In this document: piece by piece, positions 33,494-43,826 of the stretch | Layout: each line of letters starts with the position of its first letter | Numbering within the stretch: position 1 is the stretch's first letter | Assembly (NCBI GenBank): GCA_936432065.2 | Contig: OW386285.2 | Location: 171,597,984 to 171,661,983 of the forward strand | Length of the DNA stretch: 64,000 nt | Direction: 5' to 3' | Source of the DNA: Rutpela maculata | Taxonomy: Eukaryota; Arthropoda; Insecta; Coleoptera; Cerambycidae | Made by a program: the position numbers and the translations under genes | The notes under the pieces: generated by a model | What the model was told of the DNA's origin: nothing | What the model saw: only the letters and a program-made list of their open reading frames with translations | The model's database searches: none

Positions 33494-36400
33494 TTAATTT
33501 TCAGTATATGGTTTCATTCTATCAAAATTTACTTTGGTTTCTTGTTTCGTTTCGAGGTTTAATAAGGTAGCAGAATTTTGAAAAATTTCTTTTATTTTAA
33601 AAGGACCGTTAAATTTGTTTTGCAATTTGTTTTTGATTTGTGATTCTTTTACGTAAACTAAGTCACCTATTTTGTATTCGGGTCGTTTTTGGGGAACATT
33701 TCTATCAAAGCGAACTTTCGCTTTCTCCTTTTGAGCTTGCGTTCGACTACGGGCTATTTTATAGTAGTGAGATATTCTGTTGTTTAAATCCCTAACGTAT
33801 TTGGTTATTAACTCTTTTTGGTTATACAAAGTTTCAGGTGGTCTGTTGGACGTATGTCCAAATACAAGTTCGTATGGGGTGAAACCGTGTGTTTTATTTA
33901 CTGAATTGTTATAGCATATTACTGCATATGGTAAAATTGTGAAAGGATGTTCGTTCGGATTTTCAGTTTTATGAATTCTTATCATTTCAGCTAGAGTAGC
34001 ATGAAATCTTTCTATGGATCCGTTCGATTGGGGATGTCCTACGCTTGAATACGTCAGTTTTATGCCGTAGAGGGTGCAGAGATCTTTGAGCAAACGGTTG
34101 TCAAATTCGCCACCGTAATCGCAATGGATTCTTAGCGGGGTGCCGTAATGTTGAAAGTATAACAACAAGGTATTTACGACGGATTTTGCGGATTTGTCCG
34201 GGACTGCATAGGCTTGTGTAAATTTAGTTAACTCGTCGCGAATAGTTAAAGCGTAATTTCGAGTTGGGAATTCAAGTAAATCGATATTAATTCTTTCGAA
34301 TGGTGTTCTTGGGGTTTCTGTGACTACTAGAGGGTTGTTAAGGTTTTTCCGGCATACTTTAGTCTTTTGGCAAGTTTCGCAATTTTTTATAAAATTTTCA
34401 ACGTCTTTAGTTAGACCTTGCCAAGTGTATTTTTCTCTAATTCTTCGAATCGTTTCATTTATTCCACGGTGTAGATTATTTTTACCAAAATGATTTTGCT
34501 CCAATATAATTGGAATTTCATCTTCGTCGGCAGTTCTGACGATATCTTGACAAATTACTACTTTTAAGTCTTTTTCCGCAAAAATGAATGATAGGATTTC
34601 AAGAATGGGGAGGTCTAAGTTATTTTCGACAAAGTATGTCTTAGAGAGATCTAGAACATCTTGGTTTTTAAATAATACCAAAAATAAATGTTCAATTACG
34701 GATTCGATATCAAACGGTAGGGGAATGATAAAATATCTCCTATGTCTGACTGTTTTGCTCGATACAATATTGATTTTATCGTTATGAAATTCGAGGTTTT
34801 CTTCGAATATATCCTCAATAATTTTGTGATGTAGGTCTTGTAAGTTATTTTGTTGGAAGAAGGTTATAATATCTTTATGTTCTCGATACAAAAGTTGTTT
34901 GTTCGAGGCTTTGATTTTCGAATAGTCAATTAAAGATGTTGTTTTATATAGGTTGGTGAAAGTTTCAAATTCTCGGGAAATTTGTTCGTTAGTGATTTCG
35001 TTGTTATCGTCTGGGTTTTCGTCGTCGTCTGACTCTTCGTCGTTCGCGGCTAGAACTTTTGAATAGAATTTGGAACATTCGGATAAATGATTAATTTTGA
35101 TTCTGGAAAGTGCGTCCGCGTTCTTATTGATTTTACCGGGTTTATAAATTATTTCATAGTCGTACTCTTCTAATTTGAGTCGCCAACGGGCAAGTCTACT
35201 TCCTGGATCTTTTATAGAGAATAGCCAGGTGAGTGGTCTATGGTCGGTGACAAGCTTGAACTTTCTACCATACAGATATGGTCTAAAGTGCTTTACACTC
35301 CATACTATCGATAAAAGCTCGCGTTCAATCGTTGAATATTTAGTTTCTGCACTGCACAAGGTTCTAGAAGCATAGGCAATGGGTAAATCTTTGCCAATAG
35401 GCCCCTGGCTCAGCACCGAGCCGATGGCAAATGCGCTCGCATCAGTGGTTAGAACGAAAGGTTCGTCAAAATTAGGGTAGATTAATATCGGAGTTGTCGT
35501 CAATGTTTGTTTCAAATTTTGAAAAGAATTTATACAATCATTGTCGAAGAGAAATGGTATGTCTTTTTGTAGTAGTTTTGTTAAGGGTTTGGTAATCTTG
35601 GAGAAATTAGGGATAAAGCGCCTATAATATCCGGCTAAGCCTAGAAATGATTTAATTTCTTTTGGATTTTTCGGTTGAGGAAAATTTAAGATAGCGTCAA
35701 CTTTCGAAGGGTTCGGTTTTACGCCGTCTTTTGTAATGAGATGTCCTAAATAAGCGACTTCCTTGCGGAGAAACTCGCATTTGTCTGGTTGAATTTTGAG
35801 GTTGGCTTTTTGAAGGCGTTTAAAGACTTCAGTTAGACGAGAGATGTGTTCGTGAATTGTAGGAGAGTAAATAATGATATCGTCCATGTAGACGAGACAT
35901 CGTTCATTTTGAATACCTAACAGGATGTTATCCATAACTCTTTGAAAAGTTGATGGAGCGTTTTTGAGTCCAAATGGCATTCGCACGAATTCATAATGAC
36001 CGTTCTCAACTGTGAAAGCAGTCTTTTGAATATCTGCGGGATTAATTTCAATTTGGTGGAAACCAGAAGCCAAGTCTAAGGTTGTGAAATATTGGCATTT
36101 GCCAAGTTGGTCTAAAAGATCGGAAATGTTGGGCAGAGGATATTTGTCACCGATTGTAACCTCGTTGAGTTTGCGGTAGTCGACTACAACGCGCCATTTC
36201 TGTTTACCAGAAGCGTCCAGTTTTTTGGGAACTACCCAGACAGGAGAGGACCAAGGTGAGATTGAGGGTTGAATAATACCTTGACTTAACATTTTCGATA
36301 CTTGGGACTTAACTTCTTCTTTATGGACCTGAGGATATCGATACGATTTAGTGAATATCGGTCGGGAATTTTCGGTGTCAATAGGGTGTTTGATTTCATT

Positions 36401-37272
36401 AGTAAAGGTCAAATTGTCTCCTTCTAAATAGAATATATCTTGAAAGTCTAAACAAAGCTGCGTTACTATTTCGGCCTCTTCTTCGTTTAGATGATCCAAG
36501 CGCAATTCGTTCTTGATTTCGAAGGATCTGTCCGTCGTTAGGTGTTGGTCAGAGTTTTGCGCGTTTAAGTTAAAAATTGACTTGAATTTTTGTACTGGCT
36601 CTAGGTTAAGATTTGAAAAGTTTATGGTTTTTGGAATAGCGTTTGCGTTTATTATCGAAGTTAAAAATTCCCCATTGTGATCGATTTTCACAATTGCATT
36701 TGGTAAGCGTACTTTCTCGTTTTCCTGCGCTAACAGTATAGCCTCGGTATTTCGCAGGTTACATTTTAGTTTACAATTTTTTTCGGTACGGCCTTCAATT
36801 TGGATCTTATTTTGATTAGGGTTGTGGTTTGATTGGATTTTGTCGTATTCGGGTTTCGACGAATCGTCGGTTACTTTGAAAAGTGGTACCGTTTTGAAAT
36901 TGGTTATTAATTGTTTATTTCTTATGTCGACGATACAATGATAGTGCTCTAGGAAATCAGCTCCTATCAGTCCATCAAAATTGATATCTAGGTCGTAGAT
37001 GTAAACTTTATGTGGGTCGTTATCAGTGAAGGGTATAAGAACAGATTCACTAATAGTAATTTTCTGATCGGTTATACCTTGTATAATTACGTTTTCTGAA
37101 AATCTCCGTTTGTAATTTTCCGCTGTTTTTGGTTTAAAGATAGAGATACCTGCGCCAGTATCGATTAGAATTTTGAATTTGTTTGTGATGTCTTTAATGT
37201 AGTATAGATTTTTTGAATTTACGGTCAACAATGAGTGTGATAGCGTTTCTACATGAACCCTTGTTCCGGGAA
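33494..37272 (-). CDS. pol: Pol polyprotein (protease, RT, RNase H, integrase)
   Basis: Uninterrupted frame. Protease: ILIDTGAGISIF, with the catalytic Asp near residue 24 counted from the first in-frame TTG (37231). Reverse transcriptase: YMDD near residue 447. RNase H: TTDASAFAIG, ERELLSIVW and TDHRPLTW. Integrase: HHCC finger ending CETCQKTKV near residue 960, then D,D,E in INIDLLEF, IHCDYGGEF and GSIERFHATL (about 980-1075), and a GPFKIKEIF C-terminal motif. There is no ATG near the start; the frame is open from just before the gag stop, which points to a frameshifted Gag-Pol product. The pol phase is +1 (or -2) relative to gag. Confidence 0.95.
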
Positions 37273-37274
37273 GT

Positions 37275-38663
37275 TCAGCGACGGGTCGAAACTGTCGTTG
37301 AATTCATCGTTCGTATTTGATTTGTTATTTGGTCGAATTGGTCTGTTTGCTGTGTTGGAGTATCCGTGGGGTACTCCGGATCTAATCGAAAATCCTGAGG
37401 ATTAACAGTATAATCCTCCTGTGGCGTTTGAGAATTAGCAGTATAATTCTCGTACTGTTCATATGGGGAATTAGCTGTATAATTCTCTGAAAAGCTTTGA
37501 GCGTTTTCTAAATCGTAATTTTCATAACTGTCGCTTACATTTTGATAATCGGGTGAATAGTCATTGTGTTGATTAAATTGATCGGCATAATTATCGTAAG
37601 GTTCGTAATTTAAATGATGAGCTTTTTGCTGGTTAAAGCGGTTAAAATTCGGGTTAGGTTGAATAGCTGACGGTCTTTGTTGGTTAAAGTTTGGATTCGG
37701 CCTTATAGCTGAGGGCCTATTTTGAGGTTGATTAGGTTGGTTTTGAGGGAATGTCCTCTGACCAAATTGATTGTTTTGAGAGAAATTTTGGAAATTTGGG
37801 TTTCCTTGATAATTTGGTCTCTGGAAATTTGATGTCGATGGCATTGACAGTTGCTGTTGCCTTGTACGACATTCGTTTATTACATGTCCATTGCGCTTGC
37901 AAAATGAACAGAATTTTTGTTGGAAATTTGAAGTTGGTCGTTTTTGTTGTAAAGCGGGATTTTTGACCGGACTATTTTTCGGAAATTTCTGTTGCTCAAA
38001 ATAAGAGAGTTGTAGCTCTCTACGAATTCTACTTACAGCTTTCAATATATTTGGAGGGTTGCTGGCACGTATGATACGGCCTAAGTTTGGTTCTAAACCC
38101 GTTAGTAAGTTATTTAAAGTCATCGTTTCGATGAGGTCGGATTGTGCGGTTCTTTGTGTCGAGGTTAAATTTTGCTTTTGCACTGCAGCGTGCATTTTCG
38201 CATTGTGCGTTTGTAAACGCGAAACAAATGTTAAAGCGGATTCACCGGGTAATTGATGAATTCGTTGTAGGTCCTGAATTAGGGCCGTTAGATCTCTGGA
38301 ATCTCCAAAATGAGTTTCTAAAAGTGCTTTTATTTCTGGCCATGTGCCAGGGTTACGCGAATTTATTAATTCGGCAGCTTTGCCTTTTAATTTATTTTTT
38401 ATGTGGACGGTCAAAAGAATTTTTTGATCTCCAATTGCCATGCTTTGGGCGCAATGACAGGAGTTGAGGAATGTTTGTAAATTAATGGCACTGCCATCGA
38501 ATTCAGGTATTAGAGAAAATATCTCAGAGAGCTTGTAAGGCTCAATTTGCTCTGGTTGAGGTTGTTGTTGTTGTTGTTGTTGTAGTTGTTGCTGTTGCAG
38601 TTGTTGTTCGGTTGGTGCCGGTGGCACTGGTTGAACTGGCTCTGGTTGAGCTCTATCTGGCAT
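37275..38663 (-). CDS. gag: Gag protein
   Basis: 462 residues from ATG 38661-38663 to TGA 37275-37277. The N-terminus is Q- and P-rich (a polyglutamine run near residues 20-35), followed by a capsid-like region (LIPEFDGSAINLQTF, then GTWPEIKALLETHFGD). One CCHC zinc knuckle, CSFCKRNGHVINEC, lies near residue 250. An N-, Q- and P-rich region follows. The C-terminus has repeated YTANS/YTVNP words, which coincide with three stem-loops in the RNA. Gag assembles particles and packages RNA in this group. Confidence 0.95.
   Translation of the reverse strand: MPDRAQPEPVQPVPPAPTEQQLQQQQLQQQQQQQPQPEQIEPYKLSEIFSLIPEFDGSAINLQTFLNSCHCAQSMAIGDQKILLTVHIKNKLKGKAAELINSRNPGTWPEIKALLETHFGDSRDLTALIQDLQRIHQLPGESALTFVSRLQTHNAKMHAAVQKQNLTSTQRTAQSDLIETMTLNNLLTGLEPNLGRIIRASNPPNILKAVSRIRRELQLSYFEQQKFPKNSPVKNPALQQKRPTSNFQQKFCSFCKRNGHVINECRTRQQQLSMPSTSNFQRPNYQGNPNFQNFSQNNQFGQRTFPQNQPNQPQNRPSAIRPNPNFNQQRPSAIQPNPNFNRFNQQKAHHLNYEPYDNYADQFNQHNDYSPDYQNVSDSYENYDLENAQSFSENYTANSPYEQYENYTANSQTPQEDYTVNPQDFRLDPEYPTDTPTQQTDQFDQITNQIRTMNSTTVSTRR
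37397..37487 (-). repeat. Three stem-loops near the 3' end of gag
   Basis: On the plus strand: GAGGATTA-acagta-TAATCCTC (37397-37418), GAGAATTA-gcagta-TAATTCTC (37430-37451), and GAATTA-gctgta-TAATTC (37468-37485). Stems differ but remain complementary, and loops are nearly the same. They share the pattern of four more in the leader at 38707-38943. Confidence 0.85.
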
Positions 38664-39197
38664 TTTGCTTTTTGTATTTAAATATTATTTGGACAAAAAT
38701 TGGTTGCGTATCAGCAGTATGATACGATCTTAAATTAAATTAAAATTAGCTTGTTACGTTGCGTGCGTAAATGGATTGTATATTAGCTGTATAATACACA
38801 ATGTTTCGTATTAGCAGTATAATACGAAAATAAATAAACTTAAAATGAAATGAACTTGTTTCGTTGCGTTTGTAAAGGAATGGATTTCACTTTGACAATA
38901 GAACTGGCTTTGTGCGCCGAGTGTATTAGCAGTATAATACACTTTTAATAAAATAAGTTGCGAAAAATAATAAAATAATAAAATGGTACGAGATGATTCT
39001 TATAATGACTTACGTTAGTTTCGTTTCTATGGGTAGGTTCTTCGTCCGTCAAGGGATTGGGATCCGCCACCACCAGTGAGGAAGGTCTCCTTGTTCTCGT
39101 AGATGTACACGTACTAGTTAGGCACCTTCTGCAGATGTTCTCCTTGTTCTCTTACGCTTCACTACCAGTTAGGCTTCTTGTTCTGATGATGTTTACG
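38664..39197 (-). other. Leader of errantivirus-like element
   Basis: Non-coding sequence between the primer-binding site and the gag ATG. It carries four stem-loops and could hold packaging or splice-donor signals. No open frame of note. Confidence 0.6.
38707..38943 (-). repeat. Four stem-loops with a constant loop in the leader
   Basis: On the plus strand: CGTATCA-gcagta-TGATACG (38707-38726); an 11-bp stem with one mismatch around gctgta (38775-38802); TTTCGTATTA-gcagta then TAATACGAAA (38804-38829); AGTGTATTA-gcagta then TAATACACT (38920-38943). Stem sequences vary in a compensated way. Confidence 0.88.
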
Positions 39198-39216
39198 GAT
39201 CCTACCGACTGCGCCA
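39198..39216 (-). other. tRNA-Ser primer-binding site
   Basis: On the coding strand TGGCGCAGTCGGTAGGATCC begins one base after the LTR. It fits the 3' end of an insect tRNA-Ser as I recall it, the primer used by 17.6/297/ZAM-type elements. Confidence 0.8.
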
Positions 39217-39217
39217 A

Positions 39218-39580
39218 TGTTAGATCACGGTTCACATGAATGACTTTTTAAAAAAGATTTATTTGTTTAATGGAGCCAACGTTGGCTCTTGGAGAAGGAA
39301 TAATACAATAATTAGAAGTGTTTCATTCTAAGTGAGTTTAATAACTGATTCAACAAAGCGTGTTTAGTCATATTTATAACATACAGAACCTGAGTAAGCA
39401 AAATATATAACAAAGGAATTGCAGTTCTGCAGTCTGCACAAGTTATGAGAAACAAACGTGTAATATGATATCTTGAAGATAAGCAATTAATAAGAGAAGC
39501 TGTTATCGTGAAATACGACATACCTGTGAAGGTTTATTATGGCTAAGTCGCAATAAGATAGCGTGTAATATTATATAACA
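39218..39580 (-). repeat. 5' LTR of errantivirus-like element
   Basis: 363 bp, two differences from the other LTR. On the coding strand it starts TGTTATATAATATTACACG and ends CCGTGATCTAACA. Confidence 0.95.
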
Positions 39581-39584
39581 TATA

Positions 39585-40270
39585 TGCTACATCATAAAGA
39601 GATAAAAAGTTACGTATGCTTTACATAGCAAGTGGTTGAATATACATATACGCTACGTCATTTGTTCCATACCGTGAGGTCACAGTGTTACCTCTTCACT
39701 ATGTAAAAATCATATGCACATGTTGCTGACATTTCGCAGAGTATGTACATATGATTATGCGTCACATTTTACATAGCACGTTACTTCTGCGAAACTTAGT
39801 TTACGTAGCATTTACGTATATGCTATATATTTATGTTTGCTGGGTTAGTATCGGCGTGGTTTATATCAGGCCCAGTAGCGGTTCATCAAATAGAAGACAA
39901 GATAATAATATACCTCATGGTTAACCACTTTTGAGGACGACTGCCAACTTGATTTTATGAAGCTACTGATATTTTATTTTATGGAGGAATAAGATATACT
40001 TTTGTTATAGATTTTTATATTTATATACTATGTTTTTTTTTTTTAGATATTTACAGTTTACAAATATTTAAAAGTGTTTCTAATACATGTTTTTTATATT
40101 TACTGGGTAATTTTATTTATTTGTAGACATCCAAATGCCAAGGAAAGATTGATGGGACCGACAGCCCAGTGAAGATAAGTAAAGATTAAGACACTAGAAA
40201 GTTAAAAAGAAAATTAAACCCCCTTCCAAAAAGGTCGCTAAAAATTATGAAATAAAATTATACAGTCACC
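39585..40270. other. Repeat-rich non-coding stretch
   Basis: The first 80 bp (ATGCTACATCATAAAGAGAT ... AGTGGTTGAATATACATATA) repeat the DNA just before the errantivirus-like element (30970-31050), so the element sits between two units of a local duplication. An inverted pair around ATGTAAAAATCATATG lies near 39700-39780. No gene. Confidence 0.5.
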
Positions 40271-40272
40271 CC

Positions 40273-40380
40273 CCAACAAACACAAAAGTTCGGCCCATTA
40301 GCGGGCCATCACTGGGCCAAAAATGACACTTCTGGCTCTGTGATGGCCCACTGGGGGGCCGACCTTTTGTGTTTGTAGGG
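40273..40380. repeat. Short fold-back (about 42-bp arms)
   Basis: CAAACACAAAAGTTCGGCCC and GGGCCATCAC on the left are mirrored by GTGATGGCCCA and GGCCGACCTTTTGTGTTTG on the right. No target duplication was resolved. Confidence 0.75.
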
Positions 40381-40383
40381 CCA

Positions 40384-40506
40384 CTAGTTAACTGAACCTT
40401 AATATTGGTATTGAAGTCTCCTAAAAATATATTTCAATTCATTATTTGTTTATTTTTACACCGGCTTCAATTTCGACATTAGGTAATAAAGTTCAGTTAA
40501 CTAGAT
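40384..40506. repeat. Short fold-back with CTAGTTAACTGAAC ends
   Basis: The left end CTAGTTAACTGAACCTTA is mirrored by TAAAGTTCAGTTAACTAG at the right. ATTGAAG is mirrored further in. It lies directly beside the preceding fold-back. Confidence 0.65.
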
Positions 40507-40540
40507 GATATTGAAATTTTATGTCTCATAATGTTTATAG

Positions 40541-40924
40541 CAGAGATGTGCCGATGATACTCCATATTTGATAAAAGTCTGTAAAAGGCATGTATATAAT
40601 ATAACTATATGCACTTATTTGGTATCAAAATGAAGCTTGCATCATCACGAATCAGATTTCACCATAAAATAGCTTATCAATATACCCAATGGAAAGTTAG
40701 AAGGAAAACTTCCTGGAAACTTTCCATTTTGAAAACTCTGAAAGTTTCAGGAAGTTTTCCTTCTAACTTTCCATGGGGTATATTGATAGCCTATTTTATG
40801 GTGAAATCTGATTCATGATGATGCAAGCTTCATTTTGATACTAAATGAGTGCATACAATTATATTATTTACATGAGTTTTACAGACTTTTATTAAATATG
40901 GAAAGTTTTCTCAGCACATCTCTG
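40541..40924. mobile_element. Near-palindromic hAT-like MITE
   Basis: 384 bp that fold over nearly the entire length, with a centre near 40733. Ends CAGAGATGTGCCGA and, in reverse complement, CAGAGATGTGCTGA. The perfect 8-bp duplication GTTTATAG flanks it (40533-40540 and 40925-40932). It has no transposase. Confidence 0.88.
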
Positions 40925-40954
40925 GTTTATAGCGACCTTTCCTAAAGGAAATAT

Positions 40955-41270
40955 TTCTTTGAAACGTTTCTTGGGTAGGACATCTCTAGTATCTACAGTA
41001 TATCTGAAGTGTTTCTGTAACAGTTCCAGGAACGTTTCATATTTTTCATTATATGCATTTTTTGAGATGTCGGAAACATTTTTGTAAATATACATAAATG
41101 TGTCGGGCACGTGTCTTTTGAAATGTTTCATTGAAACGTTTCTTAGGTAGGACATCTTGAGTTTTTGCAATGAGTCTAGAACGTTTCTGTCGTACTTCTA
41201 GAAACGTTTCATGTTTCAGTACATGCATTTTAGAAACATTTCCGGAACAGAAAAATGTTTAGTGGGACTA
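40955..41270. repeat. Two-copy tandem repeat rich in GAAACGTTTC
   Basis: TTGAAACGTTTCTTGGGTAG at about 40959 and TTGAAACGTTTCTTAGGTAG at about 41139 begin two diverged copies of about 180 bp. Both contain GGACATCT, AGAAACATTT-like and ATGCATTTT words. No gene. Confidence 0.65.
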
Positions 41271-41280
41271 TTTTTTGAAT

Positions 41281-41937
41281 GAAATTAAATGTAAACTGAT
41301 CACTAAAATATGAAAACTCATGTATTTTTTCTATTATTATCATTACACACCTTACGTTAGTAAATATGTTTACTAGACATACATTGTACATCGTTTTCAG
41401 TAAAAAAACAAATATTTCATTTGCACAAATTTATTAACAACTTAATTAATATCAGATAATAAAAAGTACTTGGTAAAAATATAATAATTTTTATTTTTAA
41501 TCCACATTCGTGTCCTTGTCCACATCACACACAGTAACACTCCGTGTTGCCAATTAAAAAAAAATTACCTATCTCGTATCTGCCAATTGTACCAACATGA
41601 AAATAAGTTGATAGCAATAGTTACCAAGATCTTATACCGTCATTGGTCCCACTTGCTACATCTAGGTAAATATAACTACACAGTGAAATTGTTGTAGTTC
41701 CCGTCACCACTTTGCAATAACAATAACGTTGGTGGCATCTGCTACTTTATGGGAAATGTAACTTGTAGGGAAATAATTTTGGTTTTTGCAACCTCTAAAA
41801 ATTTTTTTCTGAAAAAACCATTTTCTCGAGGGGGCGTCTTTTTTATCGAAGCATCATGACAACATTTTGCAGAAAACAAGTGGTGGTTTTAATATCCACA
41901 CCCAGGGTAAATGCAAAACATCATGATTTATAATATA
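41281..41937. other. AT-rich non-coding stretch
   Basis: No gene or structured repeat recognised. Confidence 0.3.
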
Positions 41938-42117
41938 CCGTGCGTGTAGCCGAACGCTAGGCATAGGGAGTAAAATTACAACATCGCGCGTGCCAGCTGG
42001 CTGAAATGAAATAACAGACTGAAATGCTCCGCTCGACGGAGGAATTTACGGCAGCTATGTTGTCAAATCTATCGCGCTACGTGGATGTACATGCCTAATG
42101 GGAAATTACACGCACGG
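41938..42117. mobile_element. 180-bp MITE with CCGTGCGTGTA ends
   Basis: Ends CCGTGCGTGTA and its relative ACACGCACGG, flanked by TATA on both sides (41934-41937 and 42118-42121). AGGCAT is mirrored inside. It is GC-rich against its surround. The TA-rich flank fits a mariner-like or similar insertion, but the class is open. Confidence 0.6.
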
Positions 42118-42121
42118 TATA

Positions 42122-42873
42122 TGCTTATGCATGTTGTATATAATCACCTTAACATGGACCTTGGGCATATCGTGTGCTCAAATTCAATGTCATTAATTTG
42201 CTATTCGAATAACAGAGAGCCAAATATATAGTTTGCGCTCTTATTTCGGTCAGCTGAGCTATTCCAAAAGTTAGTCATTTCTACTACTTGGTTACATACC
42301 GTTTACGTAATAACCTAGTCCTCGACACGGTAACGGTAGAAGTACCGGAATAGTAACTTGCCACGTAATTATTATTCCCCATTTTGGTGAATGCTTAGTA
42401 GAAGGATGGTTCCCATTACGTAACAATCCTTAGTTCCGGAATCTTTTGAAGTTCCACTAATGGTAACTACTACGTAGAAACTACTAAAATTGCTGCTTGG
42501 GGGCCTATTTTGAACAGCAAAAATTTTCAAAATTTTTTTTGTCGTTACCATACCTCTACCTAGCAAGTCACTGCAAAATAAATATTGTGTGGATACAACA
42601 CTAGAGAAGTCTAGCAACTCCGGTCTAATGAATTGCTCTAGATATCTCTCTATGCACAAATTAGCCTCACAATGTGAATACACTGTAGAGTAATCTAGAC
42701 CCAACTCTCGACATTTTAGTGTCTACGTGTATTCTTACCTTAATAAACATGTGCTCAGTAGTGAAAAATAACACTATCAAGAAGAAGAAGAGGATACGGA
42801 TAACCTATATTTACTTATTCAATTTTGTGGTTGTATGTTTTTGATATTTACTTATTCAAATAATTCTGTTATT
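42122..42873. other. Upstream region of CPSF30
   Basis: No other gene recognised. It must hold the CPSF30 promoter and 5' UTR, but I see no clear TATA box or initiator. Some partly mirrored words (CTACTAC, TTACGTAA, TTCCGGAA) occur at 42280-42490. Confidence 0.35.
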
Positions 42874-43795
42874 ATGGAGTGCTTGGTGGCTAATGTTGAT
42901 CATATTAAATTTGATATAGAAGTTGCTCTTGATGAACAATTCGGAGCATTACCTTTACCGTTTCCAGGAATGGACAGTAAATTTATAGTTCAAAAAGTTT
43001 TATACATTAGAGTTCATTGTTTGTTTTATTTTAGAATCAACTGCAGCTGTTTGCCAATTTTATGCATCGGTAGTTGGATGTCAAAAAGGACCACAGTGTC
43101 CTTTTCGCCATGTACGAGGGGATCGAACAATTGTATGTAAACACTGGCTTCGTGGTTTATGCAAGAAAGGCGACCAATGCGAATTTTTACATGAATATGA
43201 TATGACAAAGATGCCAGAGTGTTACTTTTACTCTCGTTTCAATGCTTGTCATAATAAAGAATGCCCATTTCTTCATATTGATCCGGAGAGTAAAATAAAG
43301 GACTGTCCTTGGTATGACAGAGGCTTTTGTAGACATGGCCCTCACTGCAGACATAGACATGTGCGACGAGTATTATGTACCAACTATTTAGCAGGATTTT
43401 GTCCAGAAGGTCCTAAATGTAAATACATGCATCCAAGATTTGAGCTACCTGCACCACCTGATCAGAATCTTAAAGATCAGAAGAAAACACCCGTTATAAT
43501 TTGTCATTTTTGTGGCGAACATGGACATAAAGCTATTCATTGTAATAAAATGGTTGATCCAAATAAAGATCATATTCCAAATGATGAAAATCGAAAACAA
43601 CATGGAAGTGATAATCTAGAGGCTCAAAATACTTATCTACAAAAAATGTTACCTAAGAAACTTGAAGATGTTACGTGTTACAAATGTGGTACCAAAGGTC
43701 ATTATGCCAATAGATGCCCAAAAGGTCATTTAGCATTTTTGTCACAATCTAAATCTAATAATATCCAAGATCAGCAAGATAATAACAACCATTAA
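42874..43795 (+). CDS. Clp: Cleavage and polyadenylation specificity factor 30-kDa subunit (CPSF4/clipper)
   Basis: Two exons, 42874-42976 and 43035-43795, joined over a 58-bp intron (GTAAATTT ... TTTTAG); the spliced frame is 287 residues. The start MECLVANVDHIKFDIE aligns with the N-terminus of animal CPSF4. Five CCCH zinc fingers follow in order: CQFYASVVGCQKGPQCPFRH, CKHWLRGLCKKGDQCEFLH, CYFYSRFNACHNKECPFLH, CPWYDRGFCRHGPHCRHRH and CTNYLAGFCPEGPKCKYMH. Two CCHC knuckles, CHFCGEHGHKAIHC and CYKCGTKGHYANRC, close the protein; two knuckles are usual in insect clipper, one in human CPSF4. The protein is a nuclear subunit of the machinery that binds the AAUAAA signal during mRNA 3'-end processing. 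All key residues are intact and exon phases agree, so it is probably the functional gene. Confidence 0.97.
42977..43034 (+). other. CPSF30 intron
   Basis: 58-bp GT-AG intron that splits a lysine codon (A then AA). Its removal joins GMD to KSTAAVC, exactly the conserved protein sequence. Confidence 0.95.
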
Positions 43796-43826
43796 TTCCA
43801 ATATGCGGTGCTTTCAATTCAAAACT

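Larger units (their letters stand above)
31051..39580 (-). mobile_element. Errantivirus-like Ty3/gypsy element with gag, pol and env
   Basis: 8,530 bp on the minus strand. The 363-bp LTRs (31051-31413 and 39218-39580) differ at two positions, so insertion is recent. A TATA duplication flanks it (31047-31050 and 39581-39584), in line with the alternating purine-pyrimidine TATA targets of insect errantiviruses. The primer-binding site matches tRNA-Ser. Three long open frames are all uninterrupted: gag (462 aa), pol (1,245 aa) and an envelope gene whose first exon is upstream. This is the 17.6/297/ZAM-like layout. It is probably capable of expression; whether it is still active is not shown by sequence alone. 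Confidence 0.95.
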
